DNA from: Paenibacillus helianthi
Lineage (GTDB): Bacteria; Bacillota; Bacilli; Paenibacillales; Paenibacillaceae
Length of the DNA stretch: 64,000 nucleotides
Assembly: GCF_001909055.1 (NCBI RefSeq)
Contig: NZ_LVWI01000032.1
Coordinates: 62,001 to 126,000 of the forward strand
Direction of reading: 5' to 3'
Made by a program: the position numbers and the translations under genes. A model generated the notes under the pieces. It searched no databases, was not told the DNA's origin, and saw only the letters and a list, made by a program, of their open reading frames with translations. Shown one piece after another: positions 25,659 to 36,249 of this stretch. Numbering within the stretch: the stretch's first letter is position 1; every line of letters starts with the position of its first letter.

Positions 25659-28600
25659 CTAATCCAGCGCTGTCCAAATGTTAAGCGCATGTGAGCGAAC
25701 CGCAATGTTCGTGTGATTTCTGTACAGCCTCAGACGGTCTGCACACTCCGGACTCCACAATAGGGCACTTCCGGAAACTTCGAGCACAGACAGCCCAATA
25801 TATTGAGACTCGTATCTATTACCTTCAGCTCCTAGCAGATCTACTATTTCCAATAGGGTTTCCGGATTCCAATAATCCCTACTGTCATTTAAATAATATG
25901 CGACCTGCTGATAAGCATCCCTTAACAGCTGTGGCTGATTTGAAATACAGTTAACCATCCGGTTGAGATAAGCGGCGGATTCCTCCACGACATTCCAGTC
26001 TATGGCTGCTATATATAATTTCATCACCAGCTGCTGCAAGGTCTCATCCAATGCCAGAACATCAATAATATCCATATACAAAGGAATCAGGTTTACACGT
26101 GTGATCTTCGGCAATGACGTCAGCTGGTCTGCAAATCTCAGGAGACGCTGCCGATGAGGCAAATCTCTTGTAGCAGTTGCATTCCATTTCTCACTTATCA
26201 CTGCACTGGCCAGATTCCGATAAACACTGATTACCACCTCATTGACCTTCCCATCACGGCAGGTTTCGATCAGGGTGTTCATGGCAAATTCCCACCTGAT
26301 GCTATCCTCCAAATCCGTAATCGCCCGGGCCGTAGCAGCTGCAATGATTTCTTCATTTCCACTTATCCACTGCATCATACAACTGAATGCATACCTGCCA
26401 ACAAACGCATCCGAATGACCTGAGATTTCAATGATTAATGCTAAGTAGCGCGGTCTATAGTCTAGCGGAAGATCATGAGGCTGTTGAGCTAATAAACTTC
26501 TCACGATGTCACTTTCTGCTGAAGAAGCCATTGCCTTTAATATAGTCCAGCCGCGTTCATCATCCAAAAGCTGTCTCGCTGCATGACCTATGGATATCAT
26601 TACATCCTTGTGTACATTTGTTTTTGCGAACTCATCCATCAATAGCAGGATGCTGTCACTGCTTCTATAGGCACCCAGTAACCGGATGGCCTCTTTTCTG
26701 ACTGTGATTTTCAGCTGATCCCGGTTCAACAGCTCTTTAAGCATTGCAGTCAGTAACACCGGATTGACCCTGCGGATACATCTGGGTATGGAGTACATGG
26801 CTACACGGGCCCGGTCCCCATCCAGATGCTCCAGCAGAACAGGAAGCGCCTTTTCCGGCTCTTCCAGGAGTGAAAGGGCATGAAGTGCAGCTTCTGCTAC
26901 GGTTACCTCTTCATCCTGCACAAGCTTCAGTAAGGGACCCGGGCCAAGATCTGGCATACTTGCCATGATCCTAATGACGCTTGAACGTTCGGTCAGGCTG
27001 CGCTTGGCATCGTAGGCGACTTTTGTGAATAAGGAGCTTAATGATTGTTGCTGCCTTGGCAGCCACCTGTTAAACCCTCCAGCAGCCGGCAGAAGATAAA
27101 TCGTTTTCCCCGATAAAAACCTGCCTTTGATCGCAGCCCCCGAAATAAAGGGGTCCAGCCACTCTTGACGTTTCCGGTGCAGATGGAGGAATACTTCATA
27201 GACTGTAATGAACGATTTATCCAAAGCCAGTAACTCTTTCACTCTTTCATCACGCGTGGTATGCGGGGCAAGCCAATGTCTGGCCGCTTGTATAGCTGTG
27301 GAATCTGTTTTTGCTCCCGTGGCTTCCTTTAGCAGATTCTGAAGTCTGCTGATGCCGTAACCCCGTTTGCCGAATGAATTGGCCAGGCTAATTACCAGAT
27401 TGTAGTCTTCTCTCCGGTTGGCTTGCACAGCTAATGGATAAATGGCGTCGAAGATGCTCCCTTCAATCCCCCGAGGTACATTCTTCTCTAAGGATGGAAG
27501 TGAGAGCTGACCACTCTGCTTGCCCAGTTTCCGGATCGTATCGACAGCGAATTGGAACAGCTCACCCTGAGGATTGAAAGCATGATGCCGCAGAATTGCA
27601 AATGCCAGCTGTTGGACGCAGTACTTTGTACCATATGAAGTATCTCTCGCATCTATAACACTATCAACGAGCAAGGTAAGCTCTTGGACATGGGCATCCG
27701 CGAACACAGACGCAGGACTATCCGACAGCTCTTTGAACACTGCGCCCCTGACAGGGTCCTGGTCATTTTTGATCCGGCTGAGGAACAGCAGCGTCTCATC
27801 CATGCCCTGTCTCGATAGAACCGTACTCCTGATCAGCTGCATAAGCGCCGTAGCGCGTTCGTCTGCATTCGATACCTGTGTGGCTTGTTCAAGCTTCTCT
27901 CTGGAATATTGAATAGAACGGCAAGCGGTAATTCGAATCGTCCGGTCCCGGTCATCCTTGATTTCACGAAGTCCCAGCATCCGGGCAGCTTCCTTGTCAC
28001 GCAACGTATGCGGCAATACATACAGTAATCCTTCCGGAAAAATACGCTCTTGGCGTCTATCCTCTGCATACACCGCATCAAAAATCACTTTGCGGCTGGA
28101 AGGGGGCATATGATGGAGCAGCTTCGCTATTTGCATAGGACGATCTGCTAGTAACTTAGCCAATTCAATCCATTGATCGATGGATAAATAATTTCTTCTT
28201 ATTAGAATCTCAACAGGTACACCATGAGCAAGCAGATCGCTGCGCGATTCGTTTCTTGTAAGCAGTCTATACACCGCATCAGGATGGATTCGAACTAAAA
28301 TGCCGAGTTGTTTTTTCAGCACAGGATGTATGGTCCCCAGGGGTCCATGATTCATAGCACATTCTAAAAGCAAATCCGCCTTGGAATGCCCCAAAATTTC
28401 GATAGCCGATGAGAATCTCCACCACACATATCCCTTTTCCCTGGGGGGTGTGCTCTCCAAAGTGGTTCTGAAATACTCTGCAACCACGTCTAGATGACGA
28501 CTAGCCAGCTTGCGCCAATTATGAATGACATATCCAATGTCCATTAGCCATTTGCAAACCGTTTCCTTATAACATGCAGATAGCAATAGGGACGCCTCTT

Positions 28601-29027
28601 CCGCTCCCCACCCGGCATATACAAAAGGCAATAACCGTTCCGCCAATTCCTGACGATTGATCAATGAAACACAGCGCAGCAGCTTCCGGCGGCAATCATG
28701 CGATAGGTTAGGAAGCTCGCGTTCAATATCCAGGTCTGAACCCACTTTGGCCAAAAGCCCCGCCGCCGTATTTCGGACACTTGCCACAGGATGCCGGAGG
28801 GCTGACAACACAACCTTGGCATCTCGAGTGACATCCGCACCGGCTAATGCAAGCTGTGCCTCATAGGCACCCCCCTCCAGTAAAGAAGACAGCAATTCGG
28901 AGTACTCCGTGGAGCCATTATGATCACGGCCTAGAATGGCTACTGTATGGATTCTGTCTGAATATTTGAGTGCATCCAGTTCTTTAAGCAAGCTCTTTTT
29001 ATCCATGGGATTTTTTTTGAAAATCAT
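25659..29027 (-). CDS. Large HEAT-repeat protein (1122 aa)
   Basis: A cytosolic protein built almost entirely from paired helices of the HEAT/armadillo type; examples are [23 protein letters not shown] (read as two helices), [24 protein letters not shown] and the C-terminal [18 protein letters not shown] block. No signal peptide, membrane segment or catalytic motif is seen. Such superhelices are usually scaffolds for protein or nucleic-acid partners. AGGAGGCGG precedes the ATG. It is 40 bases from the CAP/SLH gene upstream on the same strand, so they may share a transcript, though one is cytosolic and the other is exported. Confidence 0.75.
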   Translation of the reverse strand: MIFKKNPMDKKSLLKELDALKYSDRIHTVAILGRDHNGSTEYSELLSSLLEGGAYEAQLALAGADVTRDAKVVLSALRHPVASVRNTAAGLLAKVGSDLDIERELPNLSHDCRRKLLRCVSLINRQELAERLLPFVYAGWGAEEASLLLSACYKETVCKWLMDIGYVIHNWRKLASRHLDVVAEYFRTTLESTPPREKGYVWWRFSSAIEILGHSKADLLLECAMNHGPLGTIHPVLKKQLGILVRIHPDAVYRLLTRNESRSDLLAHGVPVEILIRRNYLSIDQWIELAKLLADRPMQIAKLLHHMPPSSRKVIFDAVYAEDRRQERIFPEGLLYVLPHTLRDKEAARMLGLREIKDDRDRTIRITACRSIQYSREKLEQATQVSNADERATALMQLIRSTVLSRQGMDETLLFLSRIKNDQDPVRGAVFKELSDSPASVFADAHVQELTLLVDSVIDARDTSYGTKYCVQQLAFAILRHHAFNPQGELFQFAVDTIRKLGKQSGQLSLPSLEKNVPRGIEGSIFDAIYPLAVQANRREDYNLVISLANSFGKRGYGISRLQNLLKEATGAKTDSTAIQAARHWLAPHTTRDERVKELLALDKSFITVYEVFLHLHRKRQEWLDPFISGAAIKGRFLSGKTIYLLPAAGGFNRWLPRQQQSLSSLFTKVAYDAKRSLTERSSVIRIMASMPDLGPGPLLKLVQDEEVTVAEAALHALSLLEEPEKALPVLLEHLDGDRARVAMYSIPRCIRRVNPVLLTAMLKELLNRDQLKITVRKEAIRLLGAYRSSDSILLLMDEFAKTNVHKDVMISIGHAARQLLDDERGWTILKAMASSAESDIVRSLLAQQPHDLPLDYRPRYLALIIEISGHSDAFVGRYAFSCMMQWISGNEEIIAAATARAITDLEDSIRWEFAMNTLIETCRDGKVNEVVISVYRNLASAVISEKWNATATRDLPHRQRLLRFADQLTSLPKITRVNLIPLYMDIIDVLALDETLQQLVMKLYIAAIDWNVVEESAAYLNRMVNCISNQPQLLRDAYQQVAYYLNDSRDYWNPETLLEIVDLLGAEGNRYESQYIGLSVLEVSGSALLWSPECADRLRLYRNHTNIAVRSHALNIWTALD

Positions 29028-29067
29028 ATGCCGCCTCCTCCATTTGTTCTCGTTTCATTCAACTGGA

Positions 29068-31164
29068 TTAACTGGAATATTGGTTCTCATTCATGGTGTT
29101 ATACTGTATATCTAAATAGTAACTGCCTTCGGGAGTTTCCAAATATAGATTCAAAGAGGCTTGTTCGTAGGGACCAGAATCTACTTTGAACTTTCCTTCA
29201 CTGTCTAAGGTTACAGTCACGTCTTCTATCTGTTTAGGATGCTTCCCCCCTGTTTGTACACGCACTTTGAGGCTTTGGCTGGCGAATCGGGTGAACTTCC
29301 CTTCAACAGTCAGCGTATGATCTTCATGGAAATCTGCAAAGAGGGTTTGATTGGTGAACATATCCGGCTTAACGTACACTACCTTTGGGGGAAGCTCTGT
29401 TAAAACTGAAGTTGGTGTTGCACCCGTCGGCCGCCCCCGTAATTCAGTAAGCTTGGGCCGCAAATATTGAAGGATCTGAGCAGCCTCTGCACGGGTAATC
29501 CCCTTATCCCCCTGATACCCTGACAAGGACAGCTCCGTAACCCCCCTCACATAATCCTTCCCTAACACGAACTTCACAGCATCATAGTTTTTCAAATTCA
29601 GCCCATCAGCTGCAGCTATAATCTCAGCGATCTTTAGCCGGGTAATTCGACTGTCCCTTGCGGGCAGTTTGGATAACCCATCCAGCGGGAAATTCCGGTC
29701 CTTGGCGATCAGGTATGCGGCATCTGCCCAATGCTTTATTTTGACTGGCTGATAAGCTTCAATGTTAACATTGTATGCTTTTAGGAGCATGGTCCAGAAT
29801 TCAGCTTCGCTTACTGCTGCATCGGGTTTAAAGAGTCCCTTTCCAGCTTCGGTCATGATGCCTGCTTTCAGTGCCCATTCAATGGCCGGGAACGCCTTGT
29901 TCCCGGCAATATCCGTCAATTTGCCCGGGTCGGCAGCAGGATAGATCTTTGATTTTAATTTTGGATATACTTTCACTTTAAGCTGTGAAGATAGGGCACC
30001 TAAGGAAGCTGTGATGGTGTAATCCCCTGATTTAACACCCATTATAGCTCCCATGGAAGATACACTTAGACCATTAGTCCGGTTAACGGAATATTTAACC
30101 TCATCGCCCAAGAGCACATCCTTTGTTCCATCATCATAGTTGCCTTCCATTTGAAGCTGAAATGGTCCGCCTTCATTGATCACGATTTCTTTATAGGTTG
30201 GAACCAGCTGTGTTAGGACATGACCTTTTCCGGTGGTGAAAGACCATACTTTCGTCTGGGTATCCAAAGAGCCTTCTACTTGATATTCCAGGGATACGGT
30301 GTACTTGTGATTCCCTTTTAATACCGACTTGGGATATATAAAAAGAGTATCATCGTCTTTAAATTCTTCATAATAAGGAACCTCCGTTCCTTTCTCATCA
30401 GTAAGTGCCGTTTGGTGCGAGATCATATCCTTATCTGTAGCTGCAGAAATAATATAACCCGAGTACTTGGCGTCAAATTGTTCAAGTGGATTCGGTATTT
30501 CACTTCCGTAGAACCCAACAGGTACGTTGGTCTGCTGATTGTAAGGGTATACGGAGATCCCTCCAGCTACAGGCTGTGTTTTTCCAGGACCGCCGGCATC
30601 CAACACGGCAGTACCGTTAACCAGGCCAATTCCAATCTCTGTATAGCGGGGGTCCAGTATAATGTCACGGTGATAGGCTGTATCGAGCCACCCTTGAATA
30701 GCTGCTTTACTGCTCTTTTGTTGGAAGTGCATGACCTCTCCAGATGCATAGCCCTGCGATCCCGACGCCCAACCCGCCGCCTTCATCCGCGCTATTACCG
30801 ACTGGCCCGTATAGCCGGGCTTTCCCGATATTTCGGAGTGAGCACTCAGGCCTGGAAGATCCGCTTGATTGTTATTGTAAAATTCAGCATGCGAGATTGC
30901 CGCCTTAGTAATCGCTGCATTCAGTTGAACGGGAGGAATCCCCGCCCGGGTTCTCACCTCGTTGAGGAATTGCAGACCTTCCAGCTGATCTGCGGTATAC
31001 CCGGTCCCCTCACTGGCTGGATCTGCTGCGGCAATATTGCCTGCTGCACTAAATAACCCTGTACTTACAATTCCGAATACCAGTACGAAGAGGACAGTAT
31101 AATGGATGAAGCGCATACGAGGACTGCGAACTACCTGATTTCGTTTTTTTCCGACAAATAACAT
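29068..31164 (-). CDS. Cell-surface protein with CAP (SCP) domain and SLH domains
   Basis: A 698-residue exported protein. The hydrophobic signal lies at about residues 18-47. A CAP/SCP domain spans about 62-190 (FLNEVRTRAG, HAEFYNNN, TAYHRDIILDPRYTEIGIG). Two Ig-like modules cover about 205-400, the second like Big_2. SLH motifs lie at about 420-570 (AIEWALKAGIM, TRLKIAEIIAAADGL, GITRAEAAQILQYL), which bind pyruvylated secondary wall polymer. A beta-rich domain ends the protein. Having SLH before the C-terminal domain, not at an end, is less common. AGGGGGAT precedes the ATG. Confidence 0.85.
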   Translation of the reverse strand: MLFVGKKRNQVVRSPRMRFIHYTVLFVLVFGIVSTGLFSAAGNIAAADPASEGTGYTADQLEGLQFLNEVRTRAGIPPVQLNAAITKAAISHAEFYNNNQADLPGLSAHSEISGKPGYTGQSVIARMKAAGWASGSQGYASGEVMHFQQKSSKAAIQGWLDTAYHRDIILDPRYTEIGIGLVNGTAVLDAGGPGKTQPVAGGISVYPYNQQTNVPVGFYGSEIPNPLEQFDAKYSGYIISAATDKDMISHQTALTDEKGTEVPYYEEFKDDDTLFIYPKSVLKGNHKYTVSLEYQVEGSLDTQTKVWSFTTGKGHVLTQLVPTYKEIVINEGGPFQLQMEGNYDDGTKDVLLGDEVKYSVNRTNGLSVSSMGAIMGVKSGDYTITASLGALSSQLKVKVYPKLKSKIYPAADPGKLTDIAGNKAFPAIEWALKAGIMTEAGKGLFKPDAAVSEAEFWTMLLKAYNVNIEAYQPVKIKHWADAAYLIAKDRNFPLDGLSKLPARDSRITRLKIAEIIAAADGLNLKNYDAVKFVLGKDYVRGVTELSLSGYQGDKGITRAEAAQILQYLRPKLTELRGRPTGATPTSVLTELPPKVVYVKPDMFTNQTLFADFHEDHTLTVEGKFTRFASQSLKVRVQTGGKHPKQIEDVTVTLDSEGKFKVDSGPYEQASLNLYLETPEGSYYLDIQYNTMNENQYSS

Positions 31165-31261
31165 GATAATCCCCCTTTTTTCTGAAGTTACCTATTCGAC
31201 GTTTTTCAATATTTTTCCTCTATATGAGCAGAGGTCTCCTACTCCAGCAAAGTAAAAACGC

Positions 31262-31300
31262 AAAAATAAAGACACTGGGGGATGTAATTCCCGAGCGTCA
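31262..31300 (-). terminator. Possible terminator after the phosphotransferase gene
   Basis: On the minus strand GACGCTCGGG can pair imperfectly with CCCCAGTGTC and is followed by TTTATTTTTGCG. It lies about 30 bases after the stop. Pairing has two non-Watson-Crick positions. Confidence 0.5.
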
Positions 31301-31328
31301 GTCAATGGACGAACTGCGTTGACGATGT

Positions 31329-32267
31329 TTATGAAGTAGCCATGTTCAAGTATTTTTGTAGACCATCCTTTGCACTTGGGCTACTTGTCCACGCCCCCAA
31401 ATTCCAAGTCATAAAACGTAGGCCGAGATACCTCGAAGCAATCGCATACAACGGTTCAAATCGGTCAACAGGGATCTCTAATCCAAGCGAAGCCAACACA
31501 TCCTGATATGCTCTCGCTTGTTTCAATTCAAATCTTAATGGGATGTCTAAGAAAAAGGACCCATACCTGGCTTCCTCCCAATCAATGAAAAAAACATCAT
31601 CATTATTGTGCACCAATACATTTCCGGGATTAAGGTCATTATGGATTAACGTGTGCGAATGTTCATCGTTCAACACCACTTCAATGTCATTAACTATACT
31701 GCCAGACACAGCTTCGACTTCAGGAATATACTGACCGAAAGTCTCCATAAACTGTTCATTATGTTTAGCTTCTTCCCATACAGGTTTCCATCGCCCGTAG
31801 ATCATTTGTTCGATATGGTCATGATTAGCTAAGGGAAGCCACGATAACGCCTCTCTTGATCCGTGATTCATTTTGTGAATATAAGCCAAGGCATGCATTT
31901 CTTTTTTTTGAAGCATCTCGAAATTAAGGCTTTGGTAATTAGTCTTATAATCCACATCCTGAATACATAGAAGGGCCCGGTCATCTGAATCGAGGTCATG
32001 TGTTCTACTGTAGGGTACGTTAGCTGACTGTAAAAATAATCGGTGGAGGATTCGGCGTTCCGTTGGATTCGCCATCTTCGTGATCAAAGAAATGTATTCT
32101 TTGGTGCCTTGGTCATCAATAAGAACTTTATGCCGGGATAGGCCGACCGCTTGATATCCTGTATTTAGCAGGGTGCTTTCCATTTCAAGAACAATTGCCG
32201 TATTGGAAATGAATTGCTTCGTCGATTCCTGTATTAACTCTAAAATTTCGTTATCTTCGAGCTTCAT
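31329..32267 (-). CDS. APH/choline-kinase-like phosphotransferase
   Basis: About 312 residues of the aminoglycoside phosphotransferase fold: the catalytic loop LIHNDLNPGNVLV (D211) and the metal-binding FIDWEEARYG (D229). Substrates in this family range from aminoglycosides and macrolides to choline, homoserine and small metabolites. I start at the ATG at 32267, six bases after GGGAGGGTG; upstream in-frame codons lack a site. It is the last of three leftward genes encoding nucleotidyltransferase, serine-hydrolase and phosphotransferase folds, all types that modify antibiotics or related metabolites. Confidence 0.8.
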   Translation of the reverse strand: MKLEDNEILELIQESTKQFISNTAIVLEMESTLLNTGYQAVGLSRHKVLIDDQGTKEYISLITKMANPTERRILHRLFLQSANVPYSRTHDLDSDDRALLCIQDVDYKTNYQSLNFEMLQKKEMHALAYIHKMNHGSREALSWLPLANHDHIEQMIYGRWKPVWEEAKHNEQFMETFGQYIPEVEAVSGSIVNDIEVVLNDEHSHTLIHNDLNPGNVLVHNNDDVFFIDWEEARYGSFFLDIPLRFELKQARAYQDVLASLGLEIPVDRFEPLYAIASRYLGLRFMTWNLGAWTSSPSAKDGLQKYLNMATS

Positions 32268-32321
32268 ATCCACCCTCCCAATCCATATCCAACCGGTCAG
32301 CATCTGATCAACCTGCTTGAT

Positions 32322-33248
32322 CTATAGCTTATCAATTAGAGTATTCCAGGTCAGCTCAAGAACCCCTGTCATGTTGTGTGGTTCATTTGAAATATAGGTA
32401 ACAACGGCATTCTTATCTGGAAGCATGACAACATATTGACCATATAAACCGTCCATTCGATATGAATTAGGATAGGAGTTCATCCAGATGTGATATCCAT
32501 ATCCCTGCTGATGGTCAGCGGTTGCAAAGTCCGGGGTGAAATCTTTGGTTTGAATTTGGACAGATGTTGCCTGTTTGATATAACTTGAAGGAATAAGCTG
32601 CTTCCCTTGCCAGACCCCTTGATCAAGAATTAATTGCCCGAATCTGGATAATTGCTCTGCCGTTAAATATAATCCTGCAAATCCCTGCGGAATTCCCTTT
32701 GGACAGGTATCCCATTTAGGTTTCGGTATATCCAATTGCTGAAATATTCTTTTATCTAAGTAATCATCTAAGTTAGTCCCTGTGGTCTTGCTTATTATTT
32801 TTGAAAGCATGTACGTTGCAGAGTTGTTATATGTAAAATGAGTCCCAGGCTCAAAGATAACCGGTTCTTCAAAGAACAACTGAGAAATATCCCAACTTGT
32901 ATCGCTTCCCCAATCCGCTTTAGCCACTGGGCATTCTGCGTGTCCAGTTCCCATGCACAGCAAATCATGGATAGTCATCTTTATTAAAAATTCATTTAAA
33001 TATACATTTGGAATATCAGGAAAAAAATCAATAACAGGGTCATTCATTTTGAAGTAACCCTCACTGATAGCAATCCCGACTGCCATTGAAGTAAACGTTT
33101 TACTTACTGACCACAAAGGAGCAGGCTTTTCTTCTTCAAAATCATGTTTCGCTATGATCTGCCCCTCTTGCCTAACCAGGACATTTAGCACCTGAAGATT
33201 TTGACTTTTTACGGACACTATCAAATCATTCAGCAATTTATTATTCAT
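32322..33248 (-). CDS. Serine beta-lactamase-fold hydrolase
   Basis: About 308 residues of the class C beta-lactamase / penicillin-binding-protein-like family. S47-V-S-K50 (LWSVSKTF) is the SxxK nucleophile motif and Y140-N-N142 (FTYNNSATY) is the YxN motif. There is no signal peptide, so the enzyme is cytosolic, and esterase or amidase activity on a small molecule is more likely than beta-lactam resistance. I start at the ATG at 33248, nine bases after GGAG; the longer frame begins at a TTG. It lies 23 bases after the nucleotidyltransferase gene and 54 before the phosphotransferase gene. Confidence 0.85.
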   Translation of the reverse strand: MNNKLLNDLIVSVKSQNLQVLNVLVRQEGQIIAKHDFEEEKPAPLWSVSKTFTSMAVGIAISEGYFKMNDPVIDFFPDIPNVYLNEFLIKMTIHDLLCMGTGHAECPVAKADWGSDTSWDISQLFFEEPVIFEPGTHFTYNNSATYMLSKIISKTTGTNLDDYLDKRIFQQLDIPKPKWDTCPKGIPQGFAGLYLTAEQLSRFGQLILDQGVWQGKQLIPSSYIKQATSVQIQTKDFTPDFATADHQQGYGYHIWMNSYPNSYRMDGLYGQYVVMLPDKNAVVTYISNEPHNMTGVLELTWNTLIDKL

Positions 33249-33271
33249 TGTAATCATCTCCAAGTTATTTC

Positions 33272-34354
33272 CTACAGCTTCATATATTGGTTATATAATT
33301 GCTCAAAGGTGTCGTATCGCTCGACCGTTCTCCCTACCCTGTTGTATTCTTCCAGATATTCATCCATGGCCTGCAGGAACTGATCTTTAAATAAATTAAG
33401 ATGATCTGAATCAAAATACTGCATTAACTCAAACTTTTTTGTCCCTCTCGTTTCTGTCATTTCATCAAGAAAATTTTGTGTACTCATTGCTGTAAGATAG
33501 GCATAGGATTTATCACCTAATTCCACACTTACTATAATCTTATTGCGAAGGTTACACCATAACTCCTCATAGGTACCAGCCAGATTATCATAGCTCGGGA
33601 CAGGTTGCACTACGAAATCCTTATCCATTTTATGATATAAATCATTCATGCTCTTAAGAATGTTATAGGATGCACTTCTGATTTCCCGGGGAGTCTTCGC
33701 ATCTATCACAGCCATATATATCAATTCAAAATCACCAGGAATATAACGGTATGTACCTATTTCCTCCAGATATCTCTTAAGCCCCCGTTTGAAATAGGTA
33801 TTGTTCAAATTCGTTAGAGCATTTACCAAATTGAATAAAACTCCACATGAAGCATACCTTATTGCTCCTAAATCTTCAGATAGCAATGTATTCGTATATT
33901 CCTGTTTTGCTACGTCTAAGTACTTTTTCGCTCTACGGATACATTCTTTCCCTATGGGCTTGGCTAAAGCATCGAGTGCTTTCTGTTTATATAGGTTTAA
34001 CTTATCCATGTATTCGGGTTTTGCACAATATAATATCTGTAAATCTACCAGATGTGAAATCATGGGACTCTCGAGATTCGCTTCATCCTCTATTCTTGTT
34101 TCCCACGGCGTACAATAGATGTCATATCCAACATCCTCCAGGATAAAACAAGAAGAGATCCCCCAGCCCCGGTCCGTGTTATTGATTATAATTAGATCAA
34201 GGTCGCTTTTTTCATGAAAATCTCCGGTACTAAAAGAACCTGTAAGCCCAATGATTGCAATATCCTCAGGAAAATCTCTCTTCGCACGTTCAATAACCAT
34301 GTTAATCAGTTTTTCATTTTTAATTAAAATCTTCTGTCTATTCCCATCATCCAT
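33272..34354 (-). CDS. Nucleotidyltransferase-fold protein (aminoglycoside adenylyltransferase-like)
   Basis: A 360-residue protein with an N-terminal polymerase-beta-type nucleotidyltransferase domain: GSFSTGDFHEKSDLDL at residues 39-54, giving the GS and DxD (D51, D53) metal motif. A long helical C-terminal part follows, as in kanamycin nucleotidyltransferase-like proteins. It could adenylylate a drug or metabolite. GAGGGGAC precedes the ATG. It is the first gene of the three-gene cluster that continues with a serine hydrolase and a phosphotransferase. Confidence 0.75.
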   Translation of the reverse strand: MDDGNRQKILIKNEKLINMVIERAKRDFPEDIAIIGLTGSFSTGDFHEKSDLDLIIINNTDRGWGISSCFILEDVGYDIYCTPWETRIEDEANLESPMISHLVDLQILYCAKPEYMDKLNLYKQKALDALAKPIGKECIRRAKKYLDVAKQEYTNTLLSEDLGAIRYASCGVLFNLVNALTNLNNTYFKRGLKRYLEEIGTYRYIPGDFELIYMAVIDAKTPREIRSASYNILKSMNDLYHKMDKDFVVQPVPSYDNLAGTYEELWCNLRNKIIVSVELGDKSYAYLTAMSTQNFLDEMTETRGTKKFELMQYFDSDHLNLFKDQFLQAMDEYLEEYNRVGRTVERYDTFEQLYNQYMKL

Positions 34355-34442
34355 GTTCCATGTCCCCTCTCAGTCAGGTCCAACGATTGATTGTATTGTA
34401 TCAACCTGCCTGAATAAGGGGTATCCCGACTTTATCTATAAA

Positions 34443-36176
34443 TCAATCTATACCAAAGGCTACGGGATGCAACTCCCGGGCAGCTTTGGACTGATTCATC
34501 AGCTCCTGGTAAGCATAATTCAATTCCACGTCCTGCCCTTCGATAAATTTCATTTTAAAGGTCTGCTCGTTCATGGGAACTGTAATGTCGGGAATCGCTC
34601 CTCCTTGTCCGTGTTCATCGCTATCCCCTTGAATCTTTTGGTCTTGATTAAGGGACCTGCCATCCGGGAACTGTACGACATATCCTCCCGGCATCTTCAT
34701 CTCTATAGGAGCGGATACGACACCGAACGAACCATTCGTAGGCGTAAAGCCGATAATCTTGACATTCGGCATTCCTTTTAAGAACAGAGGTAATCCTTCC
34801 CCCGAGCTCGCGGTGTTATGATTAATAAGGACAGCTATTTTCCCTGAAAAGTAAACCCGCGAAGGTTGAACGGTTCTGGTCTCGGCACGGTTGATCTCGA
34901 AGCGTCCTGTGTTCCGGTTGTAGTAACTGACGTATTCAAAGATCCTTTTCCCGTTCACGAAATGTCCTGCCATTTGGGCAACCAGGTCATCATCCCCGCC
35001 CGGATTATTCCGTAGATCAATGATTATTCCCTTTACATGTTTCTCCTGAAACTCTTTTATTGTATCTTCCAGCACTTTCGCGGGATCAGATTGCGTTGTA
35101 CCCGGAAGGAAATATCTGATTTTTATATAACCGTAATTCTCCTTAAGGATCTGACCCTCCACTGGCGGATCTTCTTTCTTCAGCTTTACCTTTGTTTTCT
35201 TCAAGGTTTCGTACTGATCGTCATAAGCTGTAAGCGTTGCAGTTCTGGCCGCCGGATTGTCCAGATTCTGAAATTTGACTTGGATGTCTTGGCCGACCGG
35301 GGCCCTTGCTAAGAACCGTCCTTGATTCTGAATCCGTACTCCTTCCGTTGCCGGCGGGTTCTCACTCCAGAACGTCTGGTCCAATGCCTTGTGAACATCT
35401 TTTCCATCCCATGTAATAATTTCGGCTCCGAGCTTGATGCCGCATTTGTCAGCCGGGCTGCCCGGTACCAGCAAGCTAACCAACACCTTGCCGTTATCCA
35501 ATTGAGTCACGCTGATTCCGACTCCGCCGCCAGCTTCTTTCTTAAAAGTGCTATTCCCGTCATACAGATGTTCATTCACAATTTGGATATGACCGTCACG
35601 GAAAGAAAAGAGGTAATCCCTTAAAGTTTTATAGTAGAGGTTGGAATCTTGGTTGATCTCTGCTTGGAGGATTAAAGGCTCGTATTTATTCCGCTTAGCT
35701 TCCCAATCGACTTTTTTCCAGTCTCCGAAAGGATATTCGGCGGATAATCTTTCGTTCATCGCAATGAAGGCTTGGGTATAGCTCTTATGGCTAAAATCGC
35801 TCACTGGATTATATCGGACCTCGCCCGCAATGGTTAATGCCAATAGCGTTGGGAGGGACCCGAGGACGAAAACGATAACCATGAAGGTCCGAAACTTCGG
35901 GGATGTGGGTTTAACGGACGGTTTAAAGATTCTTCTAACGGTGAATAAGAAAAGTATGGCCGTTGAGGAGTAAATCAACAGAGCCAGTATAGAGGCATCA
36001 CCACAGATAAGACTAATAACCGCAATGATTACGCCCGCGCCGGGAATAAAATAAAACCACCGGTTATTTTTGAGAAAAACATACCCCAGCAAGACAAACA
36101 AGTACAACGCGCACAAAATCATTTCCCAGCCCGTTAACCATTTCAATGAATCGAAAATATTTAGTATAAAGCTCAT
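34443..36176 (-). CDS. Membrane-anchored S41 (C-terminal processing) peptidase
   Basis: A 577-residue protease. Four hydrophobic segments lie at about residues 18-34, 41-58, 61-80 and 98-117. A PDZ-like region follows at about 215-300 (GGGVGISVTQLDNG, PADKCGIKLGAEIITWDG), then the S41 catalytic domain with IDLRNNPGG at 386-394 and the serine region NHNTASSGE at 452-460. Family members use a Ser/Lys dyad on the outer face of the membrane. It follows a histidine kinase gene by 73 bases, within which the ribosome binding site is buried in a hairpin, so its translation may be controlled separately from the two-component genes. Confidence 0.85.
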   Translation of the reverse strand: MSFILNIFDSLKWLTGWEMILCALYLFVLLGYVFLKNNRWFYFIPGAGVIIAVISLICGDASILALLIYSSTAILFLFTVRRIFKPSVKPTSPKFRTFMVIVFVLGSLPTLLALTIAGEVRYNPVSDFSHKSYTQAFIAMNERLSAEYPFGDWKKVDWEAKRNKYEPLILQAEINQDSNLYYKTLRDYLFSFRDGHIQIVNEHLYDGNSTFKKEAGGGVGISVTQLDNGKVLVSLLVPGSPADKCGIKLGAEIITWDGKDVHKALDQTFWSENPPATEGVRIQNQGRFLARAPVGQDIQVKFQNLDNPAARTATLTAYDDQYETLKKTKVKLKKEDPPVEGQILKENYGYIKIRYFLPGTTQSDPAKVLEDTIKEFQEKHVKGIIIDLRNNPGGDDDLVAQMAGHFVNGKRIFEYVSYYNRNTGRFEINRAETRTVQPSRVYFSGKIAVLINHNTASSGEGLPLFLKGMPNVKIIGFTPTNGSFGVVSAPIEMKMPGGYVVQFPDGRSLNQDQKIQGDSDEHGQGGAIPDITVPMNEQTFKMKFIEGQDVELNYAYQELMNQSKAARELHPVAFGID

Positions 36177-36239
36177 CGTTCATATTCCTCCAATCGGTTC
36201 AATGGGTTTCGTAGTGAGCTTATTGGAGAAATATGAACG
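36177..36239 (-). promoter_or_regulatory. Intercistronic hairpin that pairs the S41 ribosome binding site
   Basis: In the leftward transcript CGTTCATATTTCTCCAAT (from 36239) and ATTGGAGGAATATGAACG (ending at 36177, next to the ATG) form 18 consecutive pairs, 17 Watson-Crick and one G-U, with a 27-base loop. GGAGG, ten bases before the start codon, lies inside the 3' arm. There is no T run, so it is not a normal terminator; occlusion of translation, or a palindromic protein site, fits better. Confidence 0.7.
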
Positions 36240-36249
36240 GAGCGTGAAC

